Shown here piece by piece: positions 12,017-24,372 of a stretch of 64,000 nt of DNA (position 1 is its first letter; each line of letters starts with the position of its first letter). The notes under the pieces were generated by a model. The model made no database searches. It was not told where the DNA came from and saw nothing but the letters and a program-made list of their open reading frames with translations. Source of the stretch: Dryas octopetala. Lineage: Eukaryota > Streptophyta > Magnoliopsida > Rosales > Rosaceae. The stretch lies in contig OY992837.1 in NCBI GenBank assembly GCA_963921425.1, positions 2,205,896 through 2,269,895 of the forward strand, given 5' to 3'. The translations under genes were made by a program, and so were the position numbers.

Positions 12017-15000
12017 TAGAATTGACTTTGCCAACTTGTGGTGATCTATATATATATATATAACCTAAGCTTGACATTTTGGCCGGCGTAACGAAGGGTT
12101 TGTTTGCAGTTTGTAAGATTGTGTAGTTATAGTAATTACTGTTGTACCGATAATTGTGGTACTAAGATCCTGCTGGGGTCTGGTTCTTGGCCTGAGGAGG
12201 GCTAGGCTTGGTTGTTGCAAAGGTATTTATGGATCTGCATCTGGCTGGATCAGCATGTTCTGGTGGAAATCAGAGTTTCTGAAATTTGGTAATTGGGTTC
12301 AATAAAGCTTTGCAGACAGCAGGATCTTTTCAACTACGTATAGCAGTCCCACGAACTTTTAAGTTTATGGATTTCAACTTCTGGCAAGGTGAAGAGAAAG
12401 ACTGGATTGTTTGTGTAATATTTAGTGGCTGATCGATGAGTCAGTGACTGGCTAATGTTATATATAGCTAAATCTAATTTCTGAACATGGATGGAAAAGC
12501 ATCCATGGTTTTGTGATCTTGTATTGTTTATACAAATATGTTCTAGATTATATAAAATGTTTGGGTATTGACCGTTGCCATTGTTTCTGAAGCTCTTCAG
12601 TTTCTTGGTATGGTAATGATTGGCAGTATTGGCAAATGTAATTGTTATGTCTACTTATTAAGAAAAGCTTGAATTAATGTTGCTTACTTAGCTTCATTCC
12701 TTGGAAGTTGACAAAAGATGGTTTATATACTTGACGGGGATTATAGGTGTGAAACTGAGTGATAATAGTGCAGAATGAGAAGTTGCTGAATAATTTCTTT
12801 TGTTAAACCAAATGAGTAATGCAATTTTTTTGTATATACTAAACACTCAACTCAATAATGGGGCAAAGGCCTTGTCACGTGCGTTCCCCACAAACATTCA
12901 ACTCAATAAAGTTGAGAGGCTTGACCCATGATTCTTGAACATGATCATGAACATAGAATTGAATTCTATAGAAGTTTCCTGAGCAGTTTTCCAAGTTTCA
13001 TTTGTTGATATTTGTACACTTACTCTCCCTTGCTTCTAACATTTAAGAGTGCTGCAATCATGCATGCATAAATTTTTTTGTTCCCCATCATCACTCATCC
13101 TCGTTTGTTTTCTGACCAGTTTAAAAATGATAATTTTCTGTGAAAATTTAGTGCTTCTGATCATTACTCATTAGTCATAGATTTGGAGACAAAATAAATG
13201 AAGTTTTATCTTTTAAAAGTCATATTTGGGGTTTTAACTTTTAAGTAAAAAAACAAAAAACAAAATCATATTACAGGCTACAAGTGGGTGAGGTTGGACC
13301 AGGATAATATTGGGTAGTGAGACATGGGCCGGCAATGGTTGGTCCATAGAATAAAACTAGACCACTAAAATATAAAAAGAAATGAGACAGTGCCAAATAA
13401 CAAAAGCTACACTTCTCTAACCACCAAGCAAAGAAGTCCTCGCATTATATTATGTTTCACATAATATAATCATTAGTGAAGAAAAAAAAAATTAGGGAAG
13501 GAAGAGAAGGAACTGAGTGTTCAAGAGAATTTTCTCCAACATATACTACCAAACTCGCTTTCAAGAAAGCAGTCATCTAACTACTACAAGTCTAGAACAG
13601 CTAGAACATATTTATGTAAATAAACTAGCATCCCACACAAGTTCTCCAATGGGTAGAAAATAAGTTAGGGCAGACTTTCACATCAAACAAGTATCTCATG
13701 GCAGTGCATCATTCACCATGACCTGCCACATAATAATGATTAAAAAACAAAGTAGAGGCAATTTTAGGATCAAACAAAACCAATGAAAGAAACACGTACA
13801 TAAAAAAATAGAAAAACTAGAATACAAATTATATATATAGTAAATGACGACAGCATTACACAAAAACGTATTCAGGCATTGAAAGTCTTCATCATACTTC
13901 TAATATGATGGAATACAAACCATGTTTTCCTAATCTACCTTGTTTTTTTATTTGTCATACACAGCTGAGCAGTGTATATATTTCAGGTACATATAAAATA
14001 GGCATGCTATATGGTCCCAAAAGTGTAAGAGTTGGGTTGTTGATTCTTAATCGTTTTGACTTTTGAATCCGGTAAAGTCATTATGGAAGAAAAGAAGAAG
14101 AGTGACGTACGTAGTTTAAATCACTTGAGCTATTTTGATTGTTATATAAATATATTTGATAGTATATATGACAATTTGAGTTATGATCAATTCGACTCCG
14201 GACTATATGTCAAGGATATTAATTTGAGTGCAAAGATTCAATGAAGTGCTCGATCTAGTCAAGCAAAACGATTAATATATAATGGCCGGCCAGATCGAGG
14301 CTAAGATTTAGAAATTGTATATATATGTAGACCTATCAAGATTAAAAAAAAAAAACAAGGATATATATTAATATAATTAGATTTAATTAAGAGCTACGTA
14401 CGTACACAAGTTTCGAATACAAAAATATCATGAACATGTCAAATAATCGATAAAATAGCTTGAGAGTTCAATTAGATTTATCATTATTCCTATTGTTAAG
14501 TGCAGAAGGAAAAGGAGAATTTTATTTTGGCCATAACAAAAAAAATTAAAAATAACAAGAAAGTATGAGATCAAACTTACGTTGTACTGATCATCCGTTC
14601 CACGTTTGAAGTAAGACTTTTGACTGCTATAATTTGGGCAGAATGACTAAGTTTTTCTTTTTCTTTTTGGATTTTTGTTTTTATTTTTTAGTGTCCAATG
14701 CATGAATGCCATGTAAGTTGCCACATAAAGTGGTATAAAATATTGGTATAAAAATGTGGGATATCTAGTACTACTGTAATATAAATAACAGCACAACCAA
14801 TAACAGGAATCTTAGGAGAAAAAGAATCCAAAAATTGGTGAAGAAGTTGTTCCTTAGACATTTTGGCTCTAGAGAATTGAAAAACAACAAGTGCTTTCCA
14901 CGCACAAAAATATAGACATTTTGACTTGTGACTTGTGACTTGTGAGAGGGTTCATCTGTTCATGTTCATCTCTTAAACAATAAACCACAATTAATTTGGG

Positions 15001-18000
15001 TTACGTACCAACTATGGATTCTAAAGGTTGGCCCATAACAACTCTGCAGTCCACATAAGAAATGGATTTCATGCTTGTCCTTGTATTGATTTCGACGTAA
15101 TGGGCCGAAAGCCCAATAACTACACTACAATATGTCAATATGTCTGTGCCTGAAAACTCTAGCCCAACCATCCTGTCAAAATCTTAAAAGATTTGTCTCA
15201 AAAAATCTTTAAAGAGTGGGTTTTTTTTTTGGCCAAGATTTAAAGAGTGGGTTTGATGTTGAATAAATGAAAACTCCCACAGTCCCACGTCATTGTTTTT
15301 TTTTATTTATGAAGCACTCTCACATTATTTGGTAAAAAAATATAGCAAAGAATAATGGGATTGATGCCCCTGTTTGTTTTATAGCAGTCCTGATTTGGAA
15401 TAGCTGCATGTATTGATTTGGATTAGCTTAATTAGCCTTTACCTCATTTGTTGTGAGGCAGAGACTTTCGACCGACTGTGGACCGTTATATTGGGCTCGA
15501 TCACATGCCCTGCCATTTTGAGTTGGTTGTGAAATGGGTAATAAATTGTGTTTCCTTATTCAATTGGTATTTTACCTTACCTTTTTCTAGTATGATAAGG
15601 TTGATGTTTCCTTATATTAAACTTAGGTTGTAATATGCAGGACTTTTTCAAAGTAGTTTTTCTCTAATTCTCTTTCAGTTTGGTAACATGAGGATTTACA
15701 AGTTCTACCCAGTAGAAACACCAGATGCTAGTATATATTATGACTAGATATATCAACGGGTATTACCTCAATGCTCATGAGGTTCTATAATTAGTTTCAC
15801 TTTCACTAGGTAAGGTCCTTGTTAGGCCTGTGGATACTGCTACTTGTACTAGTTGAACCTTTGGTGTTTACTCACCTAAAGTATTTTCTGTTTAGGGATC
15901 AGTTGTCAATTTTGGGCCTTGTTGTCTGTTCTACTATTGTGTGTAATGGCCTGGTCTTGACTTGTGCTATTGGGTCACACTTTTTATGGAAGAGAGAAAC
16001 TTCCCTATCATTGCAATAGGGAGAGTTGACATCCCCACTTTCTTTTCATTGGCTCTCTCTTTTAATCTTTTCTCTCACTTTTTTTTCTCTCACTTTTTGT
16101 TCTCTCTCTCTCTCTCTTTCTCTCTCTTCCGTGACACCAGCCTGTCTCTATAACGGGAACATGCAAGTTATTTTCTTTATAGGATGTGTTTTTCTATCAA
16201 TACAAGTTATATTTCCCTGTCGAGATTCAAAAAAGTTGTTTCTATCAATCCACATTTAAGAGAAGTTAAGTTAATTGACAATCAAAGATAGAGAGACAGA
16301 GAAAATGTATTCTACTGTCTACATGAGTGCAGACTGCTGCACAGTGTATGAGGGTGGCATACTGGCTCCCGGTATTGCCTACACAAGTAACACAACATCT
16401 TCTCCTCACGTGATGGAGGGCATATACACTTGTTACAGTACAAGCAAAGATTTTCTCCTTGGGAGGTTGTCTGTGTGTGTGTATGATGTATCATGGTCCC
16501 TGTAAGTGCTGCCAATGAGAATAGTTCTTAATCGGTTTATAAGCAGTCTTGTTTTAAAAATTTCTTGCATGCGGGCATGGTTCCAAATTTGACACGAGTA
16601 GCATCAAAGGTTCGTGAAGTTCTCTGGAACTGCAGATGCTGCAGTCATGAAGTTTGACATAAGATTTCAATTGCGGATGGAGAGTGTCGAGTTGTTGGTA
16701 AGCTTTATTTGTGATGAGTTTAGAGCTATCCTTTCATGCACTGAAGAAATTTATCTGATTCCCAAAGAATTATAATGCAGTTCTGAATTCATTTGAAACA
16801 CTCTGTTTAAGTGGGTCTGACTAAGGTTTTTATATTTTGTTGGACAAGCATTGTAACTTGGAGAAACATTGTCAAGGGTCTACGTGGCCAATCTTTGTTT
16901 AGGCGGTCTAAATACAGCATGCCCCTGACAAATTTCTACTTAAGCTATAAGATAATGCAAAAGAAGAATTACATACAGCATCAAATCTTGGTTAGTTTAT
17001 ACTTAAGCTAGACCAGTTCAAGTTCAACCACATCTTCCTTCACTTAATTGGAAAAATATGGATTTAGTCTAGTCTATGGAATATACAAAGCATATACTGC
17101 ACTTGATGTAAAGTCTAGAATTATAACTTATATTTTCTTCGCTTGAATCAATGACCAGTATGACAATTGGCAACTAATTACTGTAACTTGATGTAAAAAC
17201 TATTTGTCATCAGCATGCTTACCAATGAATTATTGTATCATAGAAGTTAATAATGAAAATGTTCTTAAAACAGTAAACAAGTTACACAAGCAAATGAAAA
17301 TCCTTGAACCATAGATGAGCCCTTGCTGAAAAACATCATCAAGCATTCAAGCATTATGATTCAACACTGGGTCAGAAAGCACACTTTCTCAGTCAGAAGA
17401 ATATGCGCACCAATTACATAAGTTCCCCATTTGCCAAAAGTAATTGAGAATGAAAAAGACAGAACCACTCAACAATTAGCATTACCTAGCAACAGCTACA
17501 ACACAAAAAGATTATGAGTTTTAAGTTTAAAGCTGTTGGTACTTCATATCTGGTTATTGTTACAACTTAAAGTAATATAAAGAGTTTCAGCTACAACTTC
17601 AGGTATTCCACCAACATGTCTCTAATAAAAGGGCTGCCATGGCACTCAACTGTATTCCATATGACTGAGGCCAATCTGGTCCTCGTGTGCATTAATAAAT
17701 ACTGCATTGAAATCCAATCATTCATATGTAGTGACAGGCCTTCTCCAAGTTGATGTGATTCATCAATGGCTTTAATCAACAGGGATAAGGCCTACTAAGG
17801 GATATCTGGTCATTTTTAAATATGAAACTCAGAAGACTTATGCAAGTGAAAAGGACTGAGAATTGAATTTTTTTAGCTTAAGACAATAACAAGTCTTTTT
17901 CATACACGATCAATTCGGGAGCACATAATGTTGGTACAGTTCATTGATCTAGCAAGCATATTTATTTTCTAATCTTTTTCATATTGTTGGTTAGAAAAAA

Positions 18001-18309
18001 AAAAAAAACGATTTAAGCCATGAAGCATTGTACAGAATAATCAAAAGTAATAGGAGGAGGCTAACTTTGTAATAGAATTGCACATAAACAGATAAAGGAG
18101 AATAAGATCAGATATTCCTTCATATAGCAAAAGAGCATTGCATATCAAAGTATCTAATGAGACCAATTTCTGCATCAAAAACATTATTATCTAGATCAGA
18201 AGTTCAGAAGTTCAGAAAGGACAAACATTCAAGTGGACCTTGACTGATTGATCCAAGAACCAAAAGCACCGTAGTTCTTGTAGCAAAATTGACTAACAAA
18301 CTGATACGC
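12017..18309. other. Long intergenic region between GID1 and the coiled-coil gene
   Basis: The first 500 or so bases are probably GID1 3' UTR, with an AT dinucleotide run near 12047-12062 and AATAAAG near 12300. The rest shows no convincing gene on either strand. Small structures include three tandem copies of gacttgt at 14923-14943, a pyrimidine-rich CT tract near 16100-16128, GTGTGTGTGT near 16470 and a micro-retroinsertion at 15224. A moderately GC-balanced stretch at about 15800-16700 on the plus strand could be a non-coding transcript, but nothing proves it. Confidence 0.45.
15224..15238 (-). mobile_element. Micro-retroinsertion (TCTTGGCC + A tail on the minus strand)
   Basis: A 15-base insert, TCTTGGCC plus seven A on the minus strand, between perfect 16-bp copies of tttaaagagtgggttt at 15208-15223 and 15239-15254. 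The body is identical to the insert at 56886, at an unrelated target. Confidence 0.7.
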
Positions 18310-20169
18310 TCAGCGCCCCTTAGTAGCATATGCAACAGATGCTGCAGCTAAAATTGTTGTTGCTGATGACACCAAAGTCCAGAAACTCTTCCTCTTATGT
18401 GCCTCTGTCACCAAGTGAAGAGACTCAAGTTGTTTCTTCATGTCTTCAACCATCTTATCCTGGTTTCTGAAAGCATTCTGTATGGTTTCCAACTCCACCG
18501 CATAAGGTTGAATTTCTTCTCCAAGCTTCCGCTCCTTAATAACCACTTCCTTCTTACCTTCAGACTGAGAAGATACAACTGCTGCAGTGCTCTTCAACAT
18601 AGCCAATGCTTGGTCCAGATTAAACCCTGCAGATTCAGATTTAGCCTTCCAATCATGAACTTTCCTCTGAGCTTCAGAAAGGTTCTTCTTCATGATATCT
18701 TTTTCCTTTACCAATGATTCCAAGCGGCTCTCCATCTCTTTGTTTTTCTCAGTAATGTTCTCACGCTCACTCCTCAGTTGTGCCAACTCTTGCTGGATTT
18801 CTTTAATAGTCTTCTCCCTTTCTGAAATAATCAGCATCAAGTCTTCCACTTTCTTTTTCTCCTCATCCAAACTCTTCTGAGCCTCCACCCTTTCACGCAT
18901 AACGCGGTCAACAGTATCTTTATATTGAGTAACTTCAGAAACCAATCGTTCATTCTTCTCTTCTTGCTCATTGCATGAATTCCGCAATGTAAATATAACA
19001 TCCCTTTGTTCACCCACTTCTCTGTTCAGCTTAGCAATTTCACCCTCTTGATTTACTTTTGCCTCTTCAATCTCAGAATTCTTTTGCATTATTTCCTTGA
19101 TTCTTTGCTGCTTGTTTTCCAACTCCTCGGTAACCCTATCTAACAGTGCCTTCTGAGATTTCATTTCCTCATTTAACCTCTCAACTGTATGCTCCTTCTC
19201 CCTCTTCTCTTCCACTAAGGCCTTAATCTTTCTCTCCATCTCTTCTTCCATCCCCATGGCCTCACCAACACTCTTCTCCAACTGCAAAACCGTCATGTGC
19301 AAAGCTTCCTTCTCTGTCCTCAAATCCAATTCAATCTTATTCAAATGCCCCACTTCTTTCTCCAACTGAAAAGCCCTCATTTCTTGCCCACTTTTTTCCT
19401 TCTCAATCCCATTCTTTTCTATCACAATATCTTCAATCTCCCTCTTCAAATCCCCAATTACTCTCTCCAACTCAGCATACTTCCTCTTAGCCAAATCCTT
19501 CTCTCTCATCACCGTCTCAACCACTCTTTGCTTTTCAGCTTTTTCCTTCCCTAACCCTTCACATTGCATTTTCAATTTCTCAACTTCATCCTCAATAAAC
19601 CTCTCCCTTTTCTCCATTTCTACCATTTTCAACCTCAACCCATTTGCCTCCTCAGCAAGACCATCAAAATCACTCTTCACCACATCCCTTTCCCAGCAGA
19701 CTTGCCTCAGTTCTCCCTTCTCATTTTCAAGGCTACTCGTAAGCTCATTCACTTCCCTCTTCAACAACGCAACCTCAGTCTCTCGCTCACTCTTCACCCT
19801 CTCAATCTCAGCCTTTTCTTTCACCATTTGACCCATCTGGGTCACCACAAAAACACAAAAAACACTCTTTTCCATCTCCAAACCAATATTTTCCTCACTC
19901 TTCCTAGTCAACTCATTCTCTAGCAACTTATTTGCCATACCGAGCTTACTCAACTCAGATTCCAAACCGTCCTTGGCCTGCACCAGAGACTCCACCTGCT
20001 GCCGGCGGTCAAAGGTCTCCTTGAGGAGCAAAGAGTTGAGGGACTTGAGGTTCAGAAGCTTCTCTGAAGGGTCATCCATGGTGGTGGGTTGGTGGGTTTT
20101 GTTGTTTTGGGACTCATGGGCTGCTTGTTTGGTGTCTTGGGCTTGGGGGGTCACTTTCTTCTTGGCCAT
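18310..20169 (-). CDS. Tail-anchored coiled-coil protein
   Basis: A single exon of 619 residues. After a polar N-terminus (MAKKKVTPQAQ), residues of about 35-575 form nearly continuous heptad-rich coiled coil, very high in Glu, Lys, Leu and Arg. The C-terminus has one hydrophobic stretch, FWTLVSSATTILAAASVAYA, followed only by TKGR, the layout of a tail-anchored membrane protein facing the cytosol. I recall similar uncharacterised plant proteins annotated as paramyosin-like or prefoldin-like (Arabidopsis At3g05130/At5g27330); these sit next to GID1A and GID1C, which matches the GID1 gene upstream here. A role as a tether or scaffold on an organelle or the nuclear envelope is a guess. Many open frames on the opposite strand are shadows of its repetitive codons. 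Confidence 0.85.
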   Translation of the reverse strand: MAKKKVTPQAQDTKQAAHESQNNKTHQPTTMDDPSEKLLNLKSLNSLLLKETFDRRQQVESLVQAKDGLESELSKLGMANKLLENELTRKSEENIGLEMEKSVFCVFVVTQMGQMVKEKAEIERVKSERETEVALLKREVNELTSSLENEKGELRQVCWERDVVKSDFDGLAEEANGLRLKMVEMEKRERFIEDEVEKLKMQCEGLGKEKAEKQRVVETVMREKDLAKRKYAELERVIGDLKREIEDIVIEKNGIEKEKSGQEMRAFQLEKEVGHLNKIELDLRTEKEALHMTVLQLEKSVGEAMGMEEEMERKIKALVEEKREKEHTVERLNEEMKSQKALLDRVTEELENKQQRIKEIMQKNSEIEEAKVNQEGEIAKLNREVGEQRDVIFTLRNSCNEQEEKNERLVSEVTQYKDTVDRVMRERVEAQKSLDEEKKKVEDLMLIISEREKTIKEIQQELAQLRSERENITEKNKEMESRLESLVKEKDIMKKNLSEAQRKVHDWKAKSESAGFNLDQALAMLKSTAAVVSSQSEGKKEVVIKERKLGEEIQPYAVELETIQNAFRNQDKMVEDMKKQLESLHLVTEAHKRKSFWTLVSSATTILAAASVAYATKGR

Positions 20170-20250
20170 TTTGTGATGCTGTGGTGATGGGAAATGTGAG
20201 ATCGGGAATTACAGGATTAGGGTTCTTATGGTGGAGATGTGAGAGGGAGA

Positions 20251-20258
20251 TATATAAA
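20251..20258 (-). promoter_or_regulatory. TATA box of the coiled-coil gene
   Basis: TTTATATA on the minus strand lies about 80 bases upstream of the ATG at 20169. A CT-rich stretch (GA on the plus strand, 20277-20291) lies just beyond it. Confidence 0.5.
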
Positions 20259-20969
20259 GGGATAGGGGATATTTTAGAGAGAGAGAGAGAGTTGTTTTGG
20301 GGGGATGGATTTGTCTCCAGTAGTATTCAAATTTGGGGCCCACGGCCCGAAGCTTGAGGCTTTTTTGATAATTTGAAAATCCTTGGAAATAGGAATTGGA
20401 AGCTAAGAAGATGGGCTCAGTTATGAACTTTTATTTGGAACAAATTTAATTTGATACTCTATGGGAAACTTTATCTTTTATAAGTTATAACCCAACTTTT
20501 TCAAACGTTACAAAAATGAATCTTTTCCTAATTTTTCAATCCAAATACCCCTTCTTTGAACATGACGAACATAATTAACCAAATGAACTTGCTGCATGAG
20601 CTGATGTTCAGAAATCAAACATCAAATTTGAATCTAGAAACTCAACCATTTATCCAAATTATGAATCAAAAACTCAGCTTTAAATATTAAAAACTCTTAA
20701 GTTAGTTCAAATGGTGAAAATTGATGGGGTAATGGATTAAGATTAAATTAGGTTAATGGTTTGAATTCCTTCCAATGTAATAAAAAAAAATCACCAATAT
20801 TTATCAATTTACATTAATATACATTTAAGACAAATTTTTATTTTTATTTTTTATAAAAAAGCAAATCCTTCATTGTGTATTTTCATTAATGTTCAACTTA
20901 AGATCAAAACCAAATGGTTGAAACACAGAGACCCATCCTCTCTCTCTCCTACCTCCTTCCTTACCCATG

Positions 20970-20988
20970 ATTTTTTTTTTTGGCCATT
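20970..20988 (-). mobile_element. Micro-retroinsertion (AATGGCC + A tail on the minus strand)
   Basis: A 19-base insert that reads, on the minus strand, AATGGCC followed by an A run. The flanks are ttccttacccatg at 20957-20969 and ttccttacccgtg at 20989-21001, matching at 12 of 13 positions. Confidence 0.55.
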
Positions 20989-21237
20989 TTCCTTACCCGT
21001 GTTTGATCCATGAGTAAATAAAGATTTCCACCTCTTTTTCTTCAGTTATTTTTTTCCGTGAAGGACTTGTCTCTTTATTATTCTTGGGTTTCACATCAAC
21101 TCCGAGTCTCCGACGACGCGACATTGCCCAAATATACATTCAAATTCATGGATTCAAAATTTCAACCACTCGTGCATATCTCAAAAATATTTACCTCAAA
21201 ATCCAAAGTGGGGTCCAAGGCTATTGACGCATATTAA

Positions 21238-21569
21238 GGAGGGTATCCCAACTTAGATTTCATTGAATTTTAAAAGTCCAATGAAATCTAGGTGTTCCCA
21301 ACTTAGATTTTAATAAATTCCAATGAAATTTAGGTGTTCCTAACTTAGATTTTAATGGATTCCAATGAAATCCAGTTGTCCTCAAAAAGTCATGTATTTC
21401 ATTAAGTGAAGGATTTTAATGGATTTGGATGGATTTGAATGCATTTGAATGCATTTTTTACACATAACAAATTCCATAAGAATTCCACCCAATTTTTTTG
21501 GATTTGGATGGATTCTATGGATTTTAAAGTCCATTAAACTCCTTTAAAATCTGAGTTGGGGACACCCCC
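21238..21569. mobile_element. PIF/Harbinger-like MITE with a triplicated left end
   Basis: A 332-bp element with inverted ends: GGAGGGTATCCCAACTTAG on the left and GGGGGTGTCCCCAACTCAG as the reverse complement of the right. It is flanked by TAA at 21235-21237 and 21570-21572, the usual 3-bp target duplication of this superfamily. The left arm contains three head-to-tail copies (about 42-50 bases each) of the block running from cccaacttagattt to ccaatgaaatctaggtg. It has no coding capacity and sits directly upstream of the F-box gene promoter block. Confidence 0.75.
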
Positions 21570-21572
21570 TAA

Positions 21573-21798
21573 GAGACAAGTAAGTTAAGTAACTACCAAA
21601 AACAATTAGCAACACAAAATAACCAGTCAATTTAACACACCAACTAACTAAAAAAACTAAAATATTCGTCTACCACAAATTAGTAAAAATAAGTAAACTC
21701 ATAAGTGGGTTGGGCTGCGTAATGACGATACAACTTGGTTGGGCTGTAGTCAGGCCCAAGCTTAAGTGATGCTTTGGTGGGCTGCAGTTGTTGGATCC
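21573..21798. repeat. F-box promoter block, copy 1 of a direct repeat
   Basis: This stretch, ending about 115 bases before the F-box ATG, matches 24373-24542 in the same orientation. Shared stretches include ttagcaacacaaaataacc, ctcataagtgggttgggct and ttgggtgggctgtagtcag-like text. Copy 1 has extra AT-rich bases in the middle. Confidence 0.8.
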
Positions 21799-21912
21799 AA
21801 TTATATTGGCCCAATCTAAAATATAGCTATGCTCACTCTCTCTCTCTCTCTATCCATGTTTCTGGAACATGATCTTCGATCTACTTGTATCCAGTTGAGT
21901 TCCAGAGCCGCC

Positions 21913-23391
21913 ATGAGCTCTGGTGATGCTGCTACCAAAACCAAAGCCAAAGGAATTAGCCGCTGCAGCAATTATAGCACTTGTAGAAGAGCAATATCCC
22001 AGTTCTCTGATCATCAGCCTGTCTTAAAAAGATCAAAACTTTCATCGACATCATCAGCAGGTATTTGTCGACAATCAGAATTGATGATGATTACTAACAT
22101 TGAAGATCTCCCTGAGTTCTTATTAGTTGAAATCCTATGTCGACTTCCTCGCGAATCCGTTTTCGAATGCAAGCGTGTGTCGAAGCGTTGGTCGAGTGTC
22201 ATCTCCGACCTTTATTTTGTCGGCCGCTTTCTATATTTTCAACGCGAGAACCGAAATTCCATTATTATAGGTGGTTTTTATCTACTCCATAAAAGAAAGC
22301 ACAAAGTTGGAGTCTATTTAACGACGTCGTCCAAGCAGCAGCAGCATCCAGTAGCCCTCAAAACAAGTAATTTATCTCTGAGTTTCGTCCCTTGTTTTCG
22401 ACACCATGAAGCCAAACCAATTGTGTTGGGGGCGTATAATGACTTACTTCTGTGCTGCGCAACCGAGTTATATCAAAGGGATTACTACATCTGCAATCCA
22501 TACACCAACCAATGTGTTGCTCTTCCTCCCACCCCTCGAGTCCACATTAGTGTAAGTGTGGGATTCATCTGTGATTCATACTATAACTACCAACAACAAC
22601 AACAAGCTAGTACTAGCACTACTTCTACTATTAATGGTGAGTATAGGTGGAAGGTTGTGCGAATAGTTCCAGATTCATCGTCATCAGATCATCCTCCAGG
22701 CTTCAAAGTGGAGATATTCTCTTCTGAGACTCGTGAATGGAGAGAGTTGGTTGTATTATGTCCGCGACCTTTACCATTTTCTTCTTTCCCTGATGAGGAT
22801 TCAGGGGTTGCTTACAATGGAAGGTTGTATTGGTTGTGTAGGGATGGCTTTACTTTTGAGTTGGATCTGTTGAGTGATACTAATACTAGTGGTGATCCTC
22901 ATAATAGTAATAATAATAATATTGCTATATCTCGTTTCATTGACACACCTAATGTACAACCTTACACCTTTGACTGTCAACTAGGGGTGTGCCGAGGGCG
23001 TCTGAGGATGTGCCCTGCCGAATTTGAGGACCCTTTTTGTCCATTAAGGGTTTGGGAGTTGAAAGAAGAGGTGGACGGAGTTGCAGGCTGCAAATTCAAC
23101 AAATGGTGTTTGGTAGTTGACAGACTTTCCGTGAAGGAGATGCTATCCAAAAATCCTAATTTGAAAAACATTGAGGAGGACACGATTTGGGTGTTGGGTT
23201 TTCACCCAAATAATGAGGATATCCTGTATTTACAGTTCGCTAGCCAGCAGCTCATTCTCCTGTGTAACCTTCGCAAAACAAGTTTAGAGATTGCAGCTAC
23301 ACAGGTTCCATTTGGTATCCCAAATGTAAGCTTTGGGAGAGGTATCTACCCATTTGTGCTTCCATGGTGGCCCACACCAGTTCCAAGTTAA
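21913..23391 (+). CDS. F-box protein with F-box-associated (FBA-like) C-terminal region
   Basis: A single exon of 492 residues from ATG 21913, chosen because it sits in a good GCCGCCATGAG context; an earlier in-frame ATG at 21829 lies in a CT repeat and would add 28 low-complexity residues. The F-box is at about residues 60-105 (IEDLPEFLLVEILCRLP, then CKRVSKRWSSVISD). The remainder follows the pattern of F-box-associated proteins: a YYICNPYTNQCVALPP segment, then a long beta-rich region with YNGRLYWLCRDGF and DTIWVLGFHPNNEDILYLQF. Such proteins are SCF ligase adaptors; the target is unknown. It carries Gln, Ser/Thr and Asn runs encoded by CAA, AGT/ACT and AAT repeats near residues 230 and 335. 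It is unrelated in structure to the F-box/LRR gene at the left end. Confidence 0.85.
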   Translation: MSSGDAATKTKAKGISRCSNYSTCRRAISQFSDHQPVLKRSKLSSTSSAGICRQSELMMITNIEDLPEFLLVEILCRLPRESVFECKRVSKRWSSVISDLYFVGRFLYFQRENRNSIIIGGFYLLHKRKHKVGVYLTTSSKQQQHPVALKTSNLSLSFVPCFRHHEAKPIVLGAYNDLLLCCATELYQRDYYICNPYTNQCVALPPTPRVHISVSVGFICDSYYNYQQQQQASTSTTSTINGEYRWKVVRIVPDSSSSDHPPGFKVEIFSSETREWRELVVLCPRPLPFSSFPDEDSGVAYNGRLYWLCRDGFTFELDLLSDTNTSGDPHNSNNNNIAISRFIDTPNVQPYTFDCQLGVCRGRLRMCPAEFEDPFCPLRVWELKEEVDGVAGCKFNKWCLVVDRLSVKEMLSKNPNLKNIEEDTIWVLGFHPNNEDILYLQFASQQLILLCNLRKTSLEIAATQVPFGIPNVSFGRGIYPFVLPWWPTPVPS

Positions 23392-24372
23392 TTGAAAATT
23401 TCACATCAGATTGTTGCTTACCCACTGCTTTATTTCATAAATTAAAGGCTTCCACAAAACAATGATATTGCAGCTGCCATTGAAGTCTTTCAAGTCATTC
23501 ATGATGTTTACATGAGTGGAGTGGTGTGGTGTGTTAGTTAGATGATGTAAGGGTGTATCAACTCTTTCAAGTCATTCAACTCTATATCAAAAGAAAACTT
23601 GAGAGGTATTTGGTGAATAGCCCTCCTTTTGCATCCTGTCTATGATCCTTTCCAGCATCAAATAGGCTCCTTCATTTGTGGGTGTGACTCATATCCCATT
23701 TTAAATTCATATACAATGCCACCAATATCAACCGTGCTAATTCAGAGAAAGATTTGGAGTCCCTTTGTTGACTTCTTAAACAGAATGCGATTGCCACCCA
23801 TGATTAAATCGCCTTTCTTTATTTAATTATGGGTTATGCTTCTTTTATGAATCATTTCCTTTTTCTTTTTTTTTTTAAATTCAGAACCAAAAAGCATATA
23901 AGCCATTGTCACAAACTGGTTTTAATTCAATCGTCTTGCTTACTTCTGAGTTCTGATGAATCTTTTTCTTTTATTTTCAGGAACCCAAATCATTACAAGT
24001 GTGGCACTAATATATAAATCAGTTAATTTAGAGTATACATATAGCCATAGAGACACACGGCTAAAAACTAAGAAAAGTAAAAAATAATGGTACGAAGTAA
24101 TTGTGTGCACAAGATCGAAAGTGGGTTATGCTAATAGGCTATGTATGGATGCAAAAGTCCGAAAAATCATGGGTGAAACAAAAGATGATAAGACCTGAAA
24201 TATTCTCTCTTTGTGTAGTCTTTATACAAATCCGAATTGTATCCTTATGTGTGGAGTTGAAATTGCACATATTCTTCTTCTTATTATGTGAAGTAGAATA
24301 GTGGATAGAGTTTTGCTTTTCCTGCCCAATTCAGAACCATTCACAGATGGAAAAGAGAGGTATACTGAGAGA
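23392..24372. other. Intergenic downstream of the F-box gene
   Basis: Probable 3' UTR followed by AT-rich DNA without a recognisable gene. Confidence 0.5.

Noticed and set aside
16350-16380. Resemblance to the miR160 core (tactggctcccggtattgcc)
   Set aside because: Several mismatches to miR160 as I recall it, and no long complementary arm nearby that could form the precursor hairpin.
19297-19923. Long open frames on the plus strand opposite the coiled-coil gene
   Set aside because: They are shadows of Glu/Lys-rich codons on the real coding strand, and have no domain or start context.
20695-20795. Possible SINE: ttagttcaaatggtgaa, then ggtttgaattcc and an A run
   Set aside because: The boxes are degenerate and no target duplication is visible; too weak to list as an element.
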